This document shows positions 45,001-53,005 of a stretch of DNA of 64,000 nt, one piece after another (position 1 is the stretch's first letter; every line of letters begins with the position of its first letter). Location: positions 2,232,001 through 2,296,000 of the forward strand of contig NZ_JMMA01000002.1 of NCBI RefSeq assembly GCF_000686125.1. Direction: 5' to 3'. The translations under genes were made by a program, and so were the position numbers. Source of the stretch: Ruminococcus sp. NK3A76 (lineage in GTDB: Bacteria; Bacillota; Clostridia; Oscillospirales; Ruminococcaceae). A model generated the notes under the pieces. That model ran no database searches. It saw only the letters and a program-made list of their open reading frames with translations, and was not told the origin of the DNA.

Positions 45001-45094
45001 AAGCATACGGCACATCAGACAGGATAAGCACAAAAGCTAAGATCAAACAAAACACAACACCTGCCGCTCTGCTGCGGCGACCGGTAATCAACAT
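42008..45094 (-). CDS. Sensor protein: beta-propeller, Y_Y_Y and HD-GYP domains
   Basis: 1028 residues. Signal/anchor at 8-33; residues 50-690 are two-component-regulator propeller repeats (N-G-L-P-T-S-E-A-N-A-I-A-Q-T-E-E-G-F-I-W-I-G-S-Y-S-G-L is the first); a Y_Y_Y domain at about 690-760; one membrane segment at about 771-795; then an HD-GYP domain (N-G-H-S-S-R-V-A, L-H-D-I-G-K-I-G, H-H-E-R-P-D-G-K-G-Y-P). The HD-GYP part should hydrolyse cyclic di-GMP, and the outer propeller senses a ligand, as in SusR-like hybrid sensors. The propeller fused to HD-GYP rather than a kinase is notable. GGGAGGGGGAG before the ATG. Confidence 0.9.
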   Translation of the reverse strand: MLITGRRSRAAGVVFCLILAFVLILSDVPYAFMASAESGGDEASISVDPTGQSDGYSAVMYDNTNGLPTSEANAIAQTEEGFIWIGSYSGLIRYDGNSFERIDSTTGIASVVSLFVDSKNRLWVGTNDSGVAVMENGEFKMFGKKDGLRSLSVRSITEDSSGTVYIATTHGIITADEDLNISVLDQPQINDEYIRSLQLGANDTIYGVTIEGAVFTIKDGVLVEFCNSEKIGIPNIRAFLPDSSNPGYAYIGDRTDKLYYGKFGSGFTVVTEYDIAPLDNVNSIAAVGDMIWVCTDGGIGYLSNREFYRVASSVPMNNAVEGMMVDYQKNLWFVSSQQGVMKIVPNQFTDLYEKYLLESRVVYSTCVCKDKLFIGTSDGDLTVLGGGEVIKEMPVTSSVTASGVKCDDKDLKSMLLGHKIRSIIRDSKDRLWISTFSEHGLVRYDDGKVTKFTVADGMPSERVRVVVERKDGSFLAACTGGVAWIQDDKVVKVYNESDGLANTEVLSVAEADNGDIIVGTDGGGIYIISSSGISYKGTDSGLMSDVVMRVKKSKNKDLYWIVTSNSIAYMDKDYKITTINNFPYSNNFDLYENSKGDVWVLSSHGIYVANIDELLKNEDINPIYYGKDNGLCCISTSNSYSELTDDGDLFISGTTGVAKVNIEKPFESVDNIKMTVPYIEADGEAIYPESDGRFIIPAETRKITVYSYVFNYSLLNPKVTYKLEGFEKNSTTIRRSELVPIDYTNLSGGSYDFRMEIEDINGSSSKVLSVRIVKKKMYYEQAWFKALCVVAGIVVLTVLFLILSYVIKKRYLKKDREQKMLIREIVEAFAKVIDMKDKYTNGHSSRVAEYTMMLSKELGLDEETVEKYYNIAMLHDIGKIGVKAEVLNKQGKLTDSEFAQIKAHSALGYNTLKDISIMPELAIGAGAHHERPDGKGYPKGLKGDEIPRVAQIIAVADTFDAMYSDRPYRKRMNFDKAVSIIKEVRGTQLTADVVDAFLRLVDQGKFRAPDDDGGGTTEDIDNIRKKAE

Positions 45095-45136
45095 ATCAAC
45101 TCCCCCTCCCGTCAGGATAGTATTTTTTCAGCATAT

Positions 45137-45165
45137 ATTATAACACATTTTAATAAAAAATTCAA
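45137..45165 (-). promoter_or_regulatory. Promoter of the HD-GYP sensor gene
   Basis: Minus-strand TTGAAT (45165-45160) and TATAAT (45142-45137), spacer 17 bases. Confidence 0.7.
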
Positions 45166-45370
45166 TACTCCTGCTGACAAAATAATTATATCTCCTATCA
45201 GCAAAACTGGCATTTGCGAAAAGTCACCGTCAGCACACACAACGGCGGCAATTATGTCAATTATTATAATTATTTCTTAAAAGTAAAAGTTTACAAAATT
45301 TCTTGATTCTATGTCGTTATATTGTATAATTATATTAGCTTAAACTAAAATATTATGAATTGGGGGGGAT

Positions 45371-47044
45371 ATGTATGGATCTGCGGACATCGCTCACGAT
45401 AGCGCTGTCTTTGTTGTGATTGCACTGTGCATTTGTACAGTTGTAGCCAACAGGTCAAAAAAGCAATAGTTAAGCCTGTGGCAATGCTTGATCTTGCAAT
45501 CATCCCGCCGCTAATCGGAAATCTCATTCTGATAAACTCAAACTTTGATAAGCTCTCAAAGATCGGCTACTATGTATACTTCATTGGCATGGATCTTATG
45601 GTGCTGGCGCTGATTGGCTTTGCAATGGCCTACTGCAAGGGTGCTAACGGCAGCCACAAGACCCCGAAGCTGATATATGTTCTGCTCGGCATCGACGTTT
45701 GTCAGGAGCTTTTAAACCCGTTTTTTTCACCACTCATTCGATGTCGAGAGTGTCACGGTCAATGGCGAGCCGTATTTCAGGCTTATACCCCACATAGGAG
45801 AGACCTTCCACAGAGTTGTGGATTACACTCACTATCCTTGTCGGCATAATACTTATCTTCACGGTGGTATCTGTTAAAACACCGAAGATATACAAGGAGC
45901 GCTACGTCGTTAGCCTTGTTACCATTGTGACCATGTCTGCGTGGGAGTCATTCTACATAATCACAAGAACGCCTGTTGACCGCTCGATGATAGGCTTCGG
46001 CCTTGCAGACGTGCTGACATTCTACTTCTCGATAATGTACAGGCCGCTGCGCTTTCTTGACAGAATGCTCTCGGATATCGCATCTGATATGCAGCAGTCA
46101 CTCTTTGTGTTTGACCCGGACGGGCGGTGTATCTGGGCAAACGAGCAGGGCATGAAGCTCACCTGCACCGAAGCAAGGGAGCTTGACAGCATTCCCGAAA
46201 AGCTCACGGCGATATTCGGCGATATCATGACTGCTGAGGATACCACTTTTAACAAGACCACAGGCTCGGGAGACAGCGCCAAATACTTCACGCTGCAAAG
46301 GCGCATAATGACCGACTCAAAGCAGCCATATCAGAGAAGCAGCTACGCCTCTACCTCCAGCCTATAGCTGACAGGGACGGCAACATAGTCGGCGCTGAGG
46401 CTCTTGCAAGGTGGCAGCACCCGGTACACGGCTTTATGTCGCCGGCGAGCTTCATACCTGTGCTTGAAAAGAACGGCCTTATCATTGAGGTAGACAAGCA
46501 TATGTGGCGCTGCGCCTACGAAACGTTTGCAGGGTGGGCTGACAATGACCTGTTCATATCAGTAAACATCTCGCCGAAGGATTTCTACTTCTCAGATGTT
46601 GTAAAGGACATCAAGGATCTCGTAAGCGAATACGGCATACCACCTCACAGGCTCAGGATAGAGATCACCAAGACTGTGATGATGAACAACGCCGAGGAAA
46701 GAATGGCCACCCTTGATGAACTCAGGGCTGCCGGCTTCATCGTTGAGATGGACGATTTCGGAAGCGGCTATTCATCGCTCAACCTGCTGAAGGAGATGCC
46801 TGTTGATGTGCTGAAGATAGATATGCGCTTCCTCTCTGTCAAGAAAAACAGAGACAGGGCACGCATAATCGTCAAGAACATAATCAGCCTCTCAGAGGAG
46901 CTTGGCATAGACTCGCTCACCGAGGGCGTTGAGACAGAGTATCAGTTTGAACAGCTCGCCGGGATGGGGTGCAGGCTGTTCCAGGGCTACTATTTTGCAA
47001 AGCCAATGCCGATAGAGGAATTTGAGAGCTTTGCATCAATTTAA
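45371..47044 (+). pseudogene. Decayed membrane PAS-(GGDEF)-EAL protein
   Basis: The start M-Y-G-S-A-D-I-A-H at 45371 (GGGGGGGAT upstream) reads into a membrane segment and stops in an A-run at 45457; homologous sequence continues in the next frame (45427-45730), shifts again at a T-run near 45725 and again near 45830, then runs through a membrane/PAS part to 46367. After a further break the EAL domain reads from about 46330 to 47044 with E-A-L-A-R-W, D-D-F-G-S-G-Y-S-S-L and E-G-V-E-T intact. The GGDEF domain expected between PAS and EAL is missing, so an internal deletion accompanies at least three frameshifts. The EAL segment itself is undamaged and could in principle still be expressed. Confidence 0.85.
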
Positions 47045-47184
47045 GGTAAAAAAAACAAATACCGAGGACAGATAAAGAATGAGAAGAAAGATACGATCAC
47101 ATATTGAACTGACCCCAAAAAGTTAGACAAACTTTTCAAAGAAAACTTGTGCAAAGCGACTAAGAGAGATCTTGGTCGCTTTTG

Positions 47185-48021
47185 TCATGCAGCGTTGAGT
47201 CTGTATTCAACAGGTGACATTCCATCAAGCTTAAGCTTGATGCGCTTTGTGTTGTACCAAGCGATGTATGAATGTAGTTCTGAAATGAAGTGCTCAACAG
47301 ATGAGAATTCCTGTAAGTAGAGAAGTTCTGTTTTCAGCAATCCAAAGAAGTTTTCTGCACAGGCGTTATCAAGACAGTTTCCCTTTCGTGACATGCTTTG
47401 TCTTATGCCTTTATCTTTGAGCATTTTCTGGTACTGCTTGTGCTGATACTGCCAGCCCTGATCTGAATGCAAAATGAGTCCGGTGTTTTCCGGTATCTTT
47501 GCAAATGCTTTATTCAACATATCGGTCACTTGATTCAAATTAGGGTGGTAACTCAGGTTGTAGGACACAACCTCTCCGTTGAAAAGATCGATGATGGGCG
47601 ACAGATACAGCTTGACACCAAACAGAGCAAACTCTGTCACATCTGTGACCCATTTCTGATTTGGCTTATCCGCTTTAAAATCACGTTCCAGAAGATTTGG
47701 TGCTATTCTGCCGACTTCACCCCTGAATGAGTTGTATTTCTTCATGCGAACGCGGCAGAATATACCCATTTTACGCATTAATCGCTGAATTGTCTTGTGG
47801 TTTATCTTATGCGTTTTTCTCAGTTCTTTCGTTATCCTACGATAGCCATAGCGTCCTTTGCTTTCATCATATATCCTGCGGATCTCTTCCTTGATCGCTG
47901 CATATTTATCCGGTTTTGGATCATTGAGTTGCTTGCTGTAATAGTAATAGGTGCTGCGAGGGATACCGGCAACATCAATGAGCAGACCTATCTTGAATTC
48001 ATGCCTCAGTTCCCAGATCAC
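47185..48021 (-). CDS. IS3-family transposase OrfB
   Basis: 278 residues: an N-terminal HTH_21 region, then the rve catalytic core with the DDE triad in W-V-T-D-V-T-E-F, L-H-S-D-Q-G-W-Q-Y and N-A-C-A-E-N-F-F-G. The frame is complete. It overlaps orfA; a -1 shift at G-AAA-AAG near the end of orfA would give the fused OrfAB transposase (E-K-K followed by A-Q-V-I-W-E-L-R), the normal expression route in this family. The element appears intact and possibly active. Confidence 0.93.
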   Translation of the reverse strand: MIWELRHEFKIGLLIDVAGIPRSTYYYYSKQLNDPKPDKYAAIKEEIRRIYDESKGRYGYRRITKELRKTHKINHKTIQRLMRKMGIFCRVRMKKYNSFRGEVGRIAPNLLERDFKADKPNQKWVTDVTEFALFGVKLYLSPIIDLFNGEVVSYNLSYHPNLNQVTDMLNKAFAKIPENTGLILHSDQGWQYQHKQYQKMLKDKGIRQSMSRKGNCLDNACAENFFGLLKTELLYLQEFSSVEHFISELHSYIAWYNTKRIKLKLDGMSPVEYRLNAA

Positions 48022-48368
48022 TTGTGCTTTTTCTCTTGCCGTACCCTTTCGGAAACCAAGGCATTCAATTTTTTTAAGTATGCATTCTCCGCACGAAGAC
48101 GCTGAACCTCGGCTATGAGGTCTTCTTCGACTTCTTTTTTCAGTTTTGGAGGACGACCTGTTGATTTGCGCCCACGACGTTCAACATAAAATCCTTCTTT
48201 GCCTTCTTCAAGATAGATGCGCTCCCACTTCGCAACTGTCTTATCTCCTTGTGGAATGTCAAATTGTTTTGCAGTTTCCATATAACTTAATTTCTCGTTC
48301 TGCATTGTTTCAACCACTTTGATCTTAAATTCGGGTGTGTATCTCTTATTGGGTATTCCTTTAGGCAT
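48018..48368 (-). CDS. IS3-family transposase OrfA
   Basis: 116 residues: a helix-turn-helix (Y-T-P-E-F-K-I-K-V-V-E-T-M ... Y-M-E-T-A-K-Q-F-D-I-P) that binds the element ends, and a C-terminal leucine-zipper-like coiled coil (E-E-D-L-I-A-E-V-Q-R-L-R-A-E-N-A-Y-L-K-K-L). GGGGGG-like ribosome site before the ATG. Overlaps orfB by 4 bases. Confidence 0.92.
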   Translation of the reverse strand: MPKGIPNKRYTPEFKIKVVETMQNEKLSYMETAKQFDIPQGDKTVAKWERIYLEEGKEGFYVERRGRKSTGRPPKLKKEVEEDLIAEVQRLRAENAYLKKLNALVSERVRQEKKHK

Positions 48369-48449
48369 AAAAATGCCCCCCTTTCGTTAGATTCCTAATT
48401 GGTATGTTTCTATTATACCACATTGTCTAACAAAAGGGGAGCATTTCAA

Positions 48450-49177
48450 AGCAAAGTCAATCAGAGACAGTGGAAGAAAGCAGTTCAGAAACAGTAAAAG
48501 CTAAAGAAGATTCAGTTGCTGATACTTCCGAAGAAAGCAGCAAAGACTCCGAAATAGACGAAGATGATACGATTGTTGACACATCAGAAGAAACGTCTAA
48601 AAGTGAGGCGCTTGATGTTGAGCTTGTAGAAAGTGGCTATTGTTTGACAACGGATAATGATTATATAGAATATGGTGTTATAGTAAACAATCCGGATAAG
48701 AATAATTACTATGAGTTTTATATAATTATTGTAACACTATATGATAAAGATGGCAGCGTATTATCTACAGAAGACCAAACAATGGGCATTATTGCTCCCG
48801 GAGAACAACAGGCGTTTGGTTCATTTGTTGAAACAAATGGCGAAAAGCCCAAAAAGGTGGAAATTGAAATTGAGCCTGGTGATATAGTTACACCTTCCGA
48901 TCATATTGAATCTTCTGAATTTGAGATAAGTGGCACTAGAATTAGAACTGATGAATTTGACGATATATAATTTACCGGAAAAATAAAAAACAACAGTAGT
49001 TTCGATTGCAGTTCAGCTGGTTTGACAATAATACTTAGAAAAGACGGAAAAATAGTTTGCGGTAGGACCTCCTATGTAGACGGTCTTAATTCCGGAAAAG
49101 AAAAAGCTTTCGATTTTGATGAATATGGTTTACCTGAGTATGATTCGTACGAAATGTATGCACATGATTGGATGTAA
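48450..49177 (+). pseudogene. 5'-truncated secreted protein interrupted by a stop
   Basis: The open frame runs without a start codon straight out of the IS end: a Ser/Glu/Asp-rich linker (S-K-Q-S-Q-S-E-T-V-E-E-S-S) then a beta domain (N-N-Y-Y-E-F-Y-I-I-I-V-T-L-Y-D-K-D-G-S-V-L, FxLYD-like). After a TAA at 48968-48970 the same frame continues for 68 codons to 49177 with coherent protein sequence (L-T-I-I-L-R-K-D-G-K-I-V-C-G). So the gene lost its signal peptide to the IS or a nearby deletion and also carries a nonsense mutation. A short M-R-R-K-I-R start left of the IS at about 47079 may be its old N-terminus. A+T-richer than neighbours. Confidence 0.75.
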
Positions 49178-49193
49178 TAGAATTATTCAGAAA

Positions 49194-49295
49194 CATGGTT
49201 ATCCCGCTGACACATCATCTTTAATAGCATATTTATATGAGCTATTTACAATGTCATTAAAGGTGGTGTGTTAAAGGGATAACCATTATTTTTTC
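49194..49295 (+). terminator. Very long hairpin, terminator-like
   Basis: ATGGTTATCCC and GGGATAACCAT are exact inverted ends of a 93-base near-palindrome whose inner arms (CTTTAAT / ATTAAAG) also pair; a T-rich run follows. It ends the preceding pseudogene, but the length and perfect ends also resemble a small mobile palindrome. Confidence 0.65.
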
Positions 49296-49332
49296 TCCAA
49301 CTGCAAAAATACAAAAATCCCCTCTCTCCCTC

Positions 49333-49361
49333 TTGACAAACGCAAAAAAATGATGTATAAT
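49333..49361 (+). promoter_or_regulatory. Promoter of the T-box/trpB2 transcript
   Basis: TTGACA at 49333-49338 and TATAAT at 49356-49361, spacer 17 bases. Confidence 0.85.
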
Positions 49362-49371
49362 ACTTTTAGCA

Positions 49372-49676
49372 CATAAAAGCATTAAAGCAATAATAACAAA
49401 CCGTCGAGCAAGAGTAAGTAGTCATTGACCTTCCGTTCACAGAGAGCTGCCGCAGGCTGAAAGGCAGCATCGGGAACAGTGATGAATGGGCTTGTGAGGG
49501 TGACCGAAAGCCGCAGCAGCAGCAAGTAGCAGTCAACGGGTGTTCTGCCCCCGTTATCAATGCAGGCTCGTATGTCAGTACGGGCGCCGAGAGGGCGTTT
49601 ATCGCCAGATTGGGTGGCACCGCAGGTTTAGTAATTACCCTGTCCCATGTTTTGATATGGGGCAGGTTTTTTTTAT
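49372..49676 (+). ncRNA. T-box riboswitch, tryptophan-specific
   Basis: The T-box sequence GGGTGGCACCGC is at 49612-49623. Stem I holds the AGAGAGCTGCC...GGCAGC arm at 49441-49468, and the specifier loop reads GAA-TGG-G with TGG (Trp) at 49487-49489. A terminator CCTGTCCCAT / ATGGGGCAGG followed by eight T (49639-49674) overlaps the antiterminator region. Uncharged tRNA-Trp should allow read-through into the tryptophan synthase gene. The predicted specificity and the target gene agree. Confidence 0.93.
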
Positions 49677-49737
49677 GGCAATACGCACAGCGGCTGTGCT
49701 GTGCAGGCTTATTCTTTACTGAAAGGAAGATGTAAAC

Positions 49738-51108
49738 ATGGAAAACAAGATACCCTACAAGATCTATCTCGACGAGAGCGAGCTGCCTAAGGCATGGTAC
49801 AATGTCAGAGCTGATATGAAGACCAAGCCTGCTCCGCTTTTAAACCCCGGCACAGGCAAGCCGATGACTCTTGAAGAATTAAGCGTAGTGTTCTGCGAAG
49901 AGCTCGCCAAGCAGGAGCTTGACAACGACACGGCACTTATCCCGATACCTGAGGAGATATTAAGTTTCTATAAAATGTACCGCCCCTCGCCGCTGGTAAG
50001 GGCATACTTCTTGGAGAAGGCTCTCGGCACGCCTGCCAAGATATACTACAAATTCGAGGGCAACAACACCTCGGGCAGCCATAAGTTAAACAGCGCTATC
50101 GCTCAGGCTTACTACGCTAAAAAGCAGGGGCTCAAGGGCGTTACCACCGAGACAGGTGCAGGCCAGTGGGGCACTGCGCTGTCAATGGCGTGCGCTTACT
50201 TTGACCTCGACTGCAAGGTATACATGGTAAAGGTTTCCTACGAGCAGAAGCCTTTCAGGCGTGAAGTCATGAGAACATACGGCGCTTCCGTTACCCCCTC
50301 ACCGTCTGATACTACAAAGGTAGGCCGTGAGATACTCGAAAAGTTCCCCGGCACAACAGGCTCGCTCGGCTGCGCTATATCCGAGGCAGTTGAAGCAGCT
50401 GTTTCGCAGGAGGGCTACAGATACGTCCTCGGCTCGGTTCTCTCTCAGGTACTGCTGCACCAGTCGGTAATAGGCCTTGAAACAATGGCAGCCTGCGACA
50501 AGTACGGAATAAAGCCTGACGTTATCATCGGCTGCGCCGGCGGCGGCTCCAACCTCGGCGGCCTTATCTCACCCTTCATGGGCAGAAAGCTCAGGGGCGA
50601 GGCTGACTACAAGTTCATCGCTGTTGAGCCGGCTTCCTGCCCGTCACTCACAAGGGGCAAGTACGCATACGACTTCTGCGACACAGGCATGGTTTGTCCT
50701 CTTGCAAAGATGTACACTCTCGGCAGCGGCTTTATCCCCTCACCCAACCACGCAGGCGGCCTGAGATATCACGGCATGAGCTCTGTGCTCTCCGAGCTGT
50801 ATGATGAGGGTCTTATCGAAGCAAGAAGCGTTGAGCAGACATCTGTTTTCGAGGCAGCACAGTATTTTGCAAGAGTAGAAGGCACCCTGCCTGCACCCGA
50901 GAGCAGCCACGCTATCCGTGCAGCTATGGACGAGGCTATCAGGTGCAAGGAGACAGGCGAGGAGAAGACTATCCTATTTGGTCTTACAGGCACAGGCTAT
51001 TTCGATATGGTGGCATATCAGAAGTTCAACGACGGCGAGATGAGCGATTATATCCCGTCTGACGAGGAAATAGCAAAGAGCCTTGCTAACCTCCCGAACT
51101 TAGGCTGA
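49738..51108 (+). CDS. trpB: Tryptophan synthase beta chain, TrpB2 type
   Basis: 456 residues, longer than TrpB1 (about 400) and with the TrpB2 features: an extended N-terminus (W-Y-N-V-R-A-D-M) and the core R-P-S-P-L-V-R-A. The PLP lysine is Lys116 in T-S-G-S-H-K-L-N-S-A; the phosphate loop is G-C-A-G-G-G-S-N-L-G-G near 260-270. It makes tryptophan from indole and serine, often without a TrpA partner, as an indole-salvage enzyme. AAAGGAAG before the start; controlled by the Trp T-box; no other trp gene is in the window. Confidence 0.94.
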   Translation: MENKIPYKIYLDESELPKAWYNVRADMKTKPAPLLNPGTGKPMTLEELSVVFCEELAKQELDNDTALIPIPEEILSFYKMYRPSPLVRAYFLEKALGTPAKIYYKFEGNNTSGSHKLNSAIAQAYYAKKQGLKGVTTETGAGQWGTALSMACAYFDLDCKVYMVKVSYEQKPFRREVMRTYGASVTPSPSDTTKVGREILEKFPGTTGSLGCAISEAVEAAVSQEGYRYVLGSVLSQVLLHQSVIGLETMAACDKYGIKPDVIIGCAGGGSNLGGLISPFMGRKLRGEADYKFIAVEPASCPSLTRGKYAYDFCDTGMVCPLAKMYTLGSGFIPSPNHAGGLRYHGMSSVLSELYDEGLIEARSVEQTSVFEAAQYFARVEGTLPAPESSHAIRAAMDEAIRCKETGEEKTILFGLTGTGYFDMVAYQKFNDGEMSDYIPSDEEIAKSLANLPNLG

Positions 51109-51127
51109 TACTAATACTAAAAAGCAT

Positions 51128-51170
51128 AACGGCATATCTGCAAGCTAAAAGCAGATATGCCGTTATTCTT
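51128..51170. terminator. Bidirectional terminator
   Basis: AACGGCATATCTGC / GCAGATATGCCGTT, 9-base loop, between convergent trpB2 and the DXS-like gene. Confidence 0.85.
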
Positions 51171-51194
51171 ATGTGAGGAGAAATATATCTCAGT

Positions 51195-52958
51195 TTATAT
51201 GTCAAGCATTTTCTTTGCTCTTTCCGCTATAGCCTCAGGAGTGATGCCGAGCTGATCCAGCACCTCTGATGCGTTGTAGCGGTCATAGAAGAGCTTTTCA
51301 AGGCCAAGGCAGCTGACCTTCATGTCGCTGTCGCCGTAGAAAGCCGCAATCTTCTGGCCAAAGCCGCCGTCGAGCACGCCGTCTTCAAGGGTTATGACAG
51401 CGCTGTGCTCTGCTTTGAGAGATTCAAGCAGCTGTGTGTCAAGCCCGGTGATAAATCTTGGGTTTATAAGCGTAACATCTATGCCCTGCTCTTTTAAGAG
51501 CGCTGCTGCCTGCTCGCCTGTCTGGTAGAAGTCACCGAGGGCGATGATAGCCGCACCTCTCCCCTGCTGTGTTACCTCGAATTTGTTAAGCTCGCTGTAA
51601 TCTGTCGGGTAAGCCTTGTCTGAATGCACCACGCCGTTGCAGGGAACTCTTATAGCTACCGGGTATCTGTTCTGTTCGAGTGCCCAGCCGGTCATTGCGA
51701 GGTATTCCTCAGCGCAGGTCGGGGCGAGATATACAAGCCCGGGGATATTTGATATCATGGGTATATCGTATATGCCTATATGCGTAACATCGCTCATGCC
51801 CCACACAGATGCCGAATACACAAGGAATGTGACAGCCGTGCCGTTTAAGCATACGTCCTGCATTATCTGGTCGTATGTCCTCTGCATGAATGTGCTGTTG
51901 ACACCGAAGACAGGCTTGCCGCCGTTTCTGGCAATGCCCGATGCAAGAGCCGTCGCTGTCTCCTCAGCTATGCCCACATCGAAAAACTGCCCCTTAAACT
52001 GCTCACGCTTGTCCTCGGTAAAGCCCATAAGAGTAGGCGTAGCAGCGGTGATAGCGCACACCGAGCGGTCGTTTTTCATCTTTTCCATAAGGAACTCACA
52101 GGTGATCGAGCCGTAGCTCTCGCCGTCCCAGTTCCACTTGCCTTTGCCTGTTTCGGGGTCAAAGGGCATATGCCAGTGCCAGTCCTCACGGTCCTTTTCG
52201 GCTGGCTGCCAGCCCTTGCCCTTTTGTGTGACTATATGCACGGCAACAGGGCTCACGCTGTCCTTAACTGTTTTAAAAGCTTCTATCAGCTGCCCGATGT
52301 CGTTTCCGTCCTGCACGAACACATAGTCAAGCCCCATAGCTGTGAAAAGGTTCGTCTCGGCCTTTCCGCTGCCCTCACGCAGAGCTTTGAGATTTTTATA
52401 CATTCCGCCGTGGTTCTCGGCTATCGACATATCGTTGTCGTTCACTACTATGATGAAGTTCGTGTTCATCTCACCTGCAAAGTCGATGCCTTCAAGCGCT
52501 TCTCCGCCGCTTAATGAGCCGTCGCCGATAACGGCTATGATATTCTCGCTGCCGCCTGTGAGGTCTCTGCCCTTGGCAAGGCCTGCTGCAAGGCTGACGG
52601 AGGTCGAGGTGTGGCCTACATTGAAGAAGTCATGCTCGCTCTCCTCGGGGTTGGTGTAGCCTGACACGTCGTTAAAGTGCGCCTCGTCAGTGTAGGCGAG
52701 CTTTCTGCCGGTGAGTATCTTGTGCGGATAGCACTGGTGCGAAACATCGAACACTATCTTGTCCTTCGGCGAGTCAAACACATAGTGCATGGCGATAGTC
52801 GCTTCGACAATACCGAAATTAGGCCCGAAATGGCCGCCGTGCTTTGAAAGGCGGTTGAGCATCGCATCACGGATATCCTGCGCAAGAGCCTTAAGCTCGT
52901 CTGTCGTCAGGCCTTTAAGGTCACGGGGGCTGTTTATCCTGTCAAGTATCTCGTACAT
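51195..52958 (-). CDS. DXS-like transketolase-family enzyme
   Basis: 587 residues, shorter than standard DXS (about 620-640). The N-terminal K-H-G-G-H-F-G-P-N keeps the catalytic His; the thiamine diphosphate motif is G-D-G-S-L-S-G-G-E-A through N-D-N-D-M-S-I-A; the middle domain has the glutamate region (G-I-A-E-E-T-A-T-A-L-A-S-G), and a C-terminal transketolase domain follows. It should make 1-deoxyxylulose-5-phosphate or a related ketose from pyruvate and an aldehyde. The ATG at 52958 is preceded by GAGG. Being last in an operon with a sugar-type epimerase and SDR, it may be a specialised paralogue and not the housekeeping isoprenoid enzyme. Confidence 0.85.
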   Translation of the reverse strand: MYEILDRINSPRDLKGLTTDELKALAQDIRDAMLNRLSKHGGHFGPNFGIVEATIAMHYVFDSPKDKIVFDVSHQCYPHKILTGRKLAYTDEAHFNDVSGYTNPEESEHDFFNVGHTSTSVSLAAGLAKGRDLTGGSENIIAVIGDGSLSGGEALEGIDFAGEMNTNFIIVVNDNDMSIAENHGGMYKNLKALREGSGKAETNLFTAMGLDYVFVQDGNDIGQLIEAFKTVKDSVSPVAVHIVTQKGKGWQPAEKDREDWHWHMPFDPETGKGKWNWDGESYGSITCEFLMEKMKNDRSVCAITAATPTLMGFTEDKREQFKGQFFDVGIAEETATALASGIARNGGKPVFGVNSTFMQRTYDQIMQDVCLNGTAVTFLVYSASVWGMSDVTHIGIYDIPMISNIPGLVYLAPTCAEEYLAMTGWALEQNRYPVAIRVPCNGVVHSDKAYPTDYSELNKFEVTQQGRGAAIIALGDFYQTGEQAAALLKEQGIDVTLINPRFITGLDTQLLESLKAEHSAVITLEDGVLDGGFGQKIAAFYGDSDMKVSCLGLEKLFYDRYNASEVLDQLGITPEAIAERAKKMLDI

Positions 52959-53005
52959 ATATCTTGTCCTCATTTCTGTAGCTGTGTTGAGTTTAAAGGT
53001 GTGTA

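Larger units (their letters stand above)
47105..48448 (-). mobile_element. IS3-family insertion sequence (IS150-like)
   Basis: Imperfect ends TGAACTGACCCC...GTTAGACAA (47105-47130) and, inverted, TGAAATGCTCCCC...GTTAGACAA (48448-48423), starting with the usual TG. Two overlapping transposase frames are on the minus strand. No matching direct repeat flanks the ends, which suggests a deletion next to the element after insertion. Confidence 0.85.

Noticed and set aside
45427-45849. Treating the three open pieces of the EAL protein as separate genes
   Set aside because: They are consecutive pieces of one membrane-PAS-EAL protein in shifting frames and lack their own ribosome sites.
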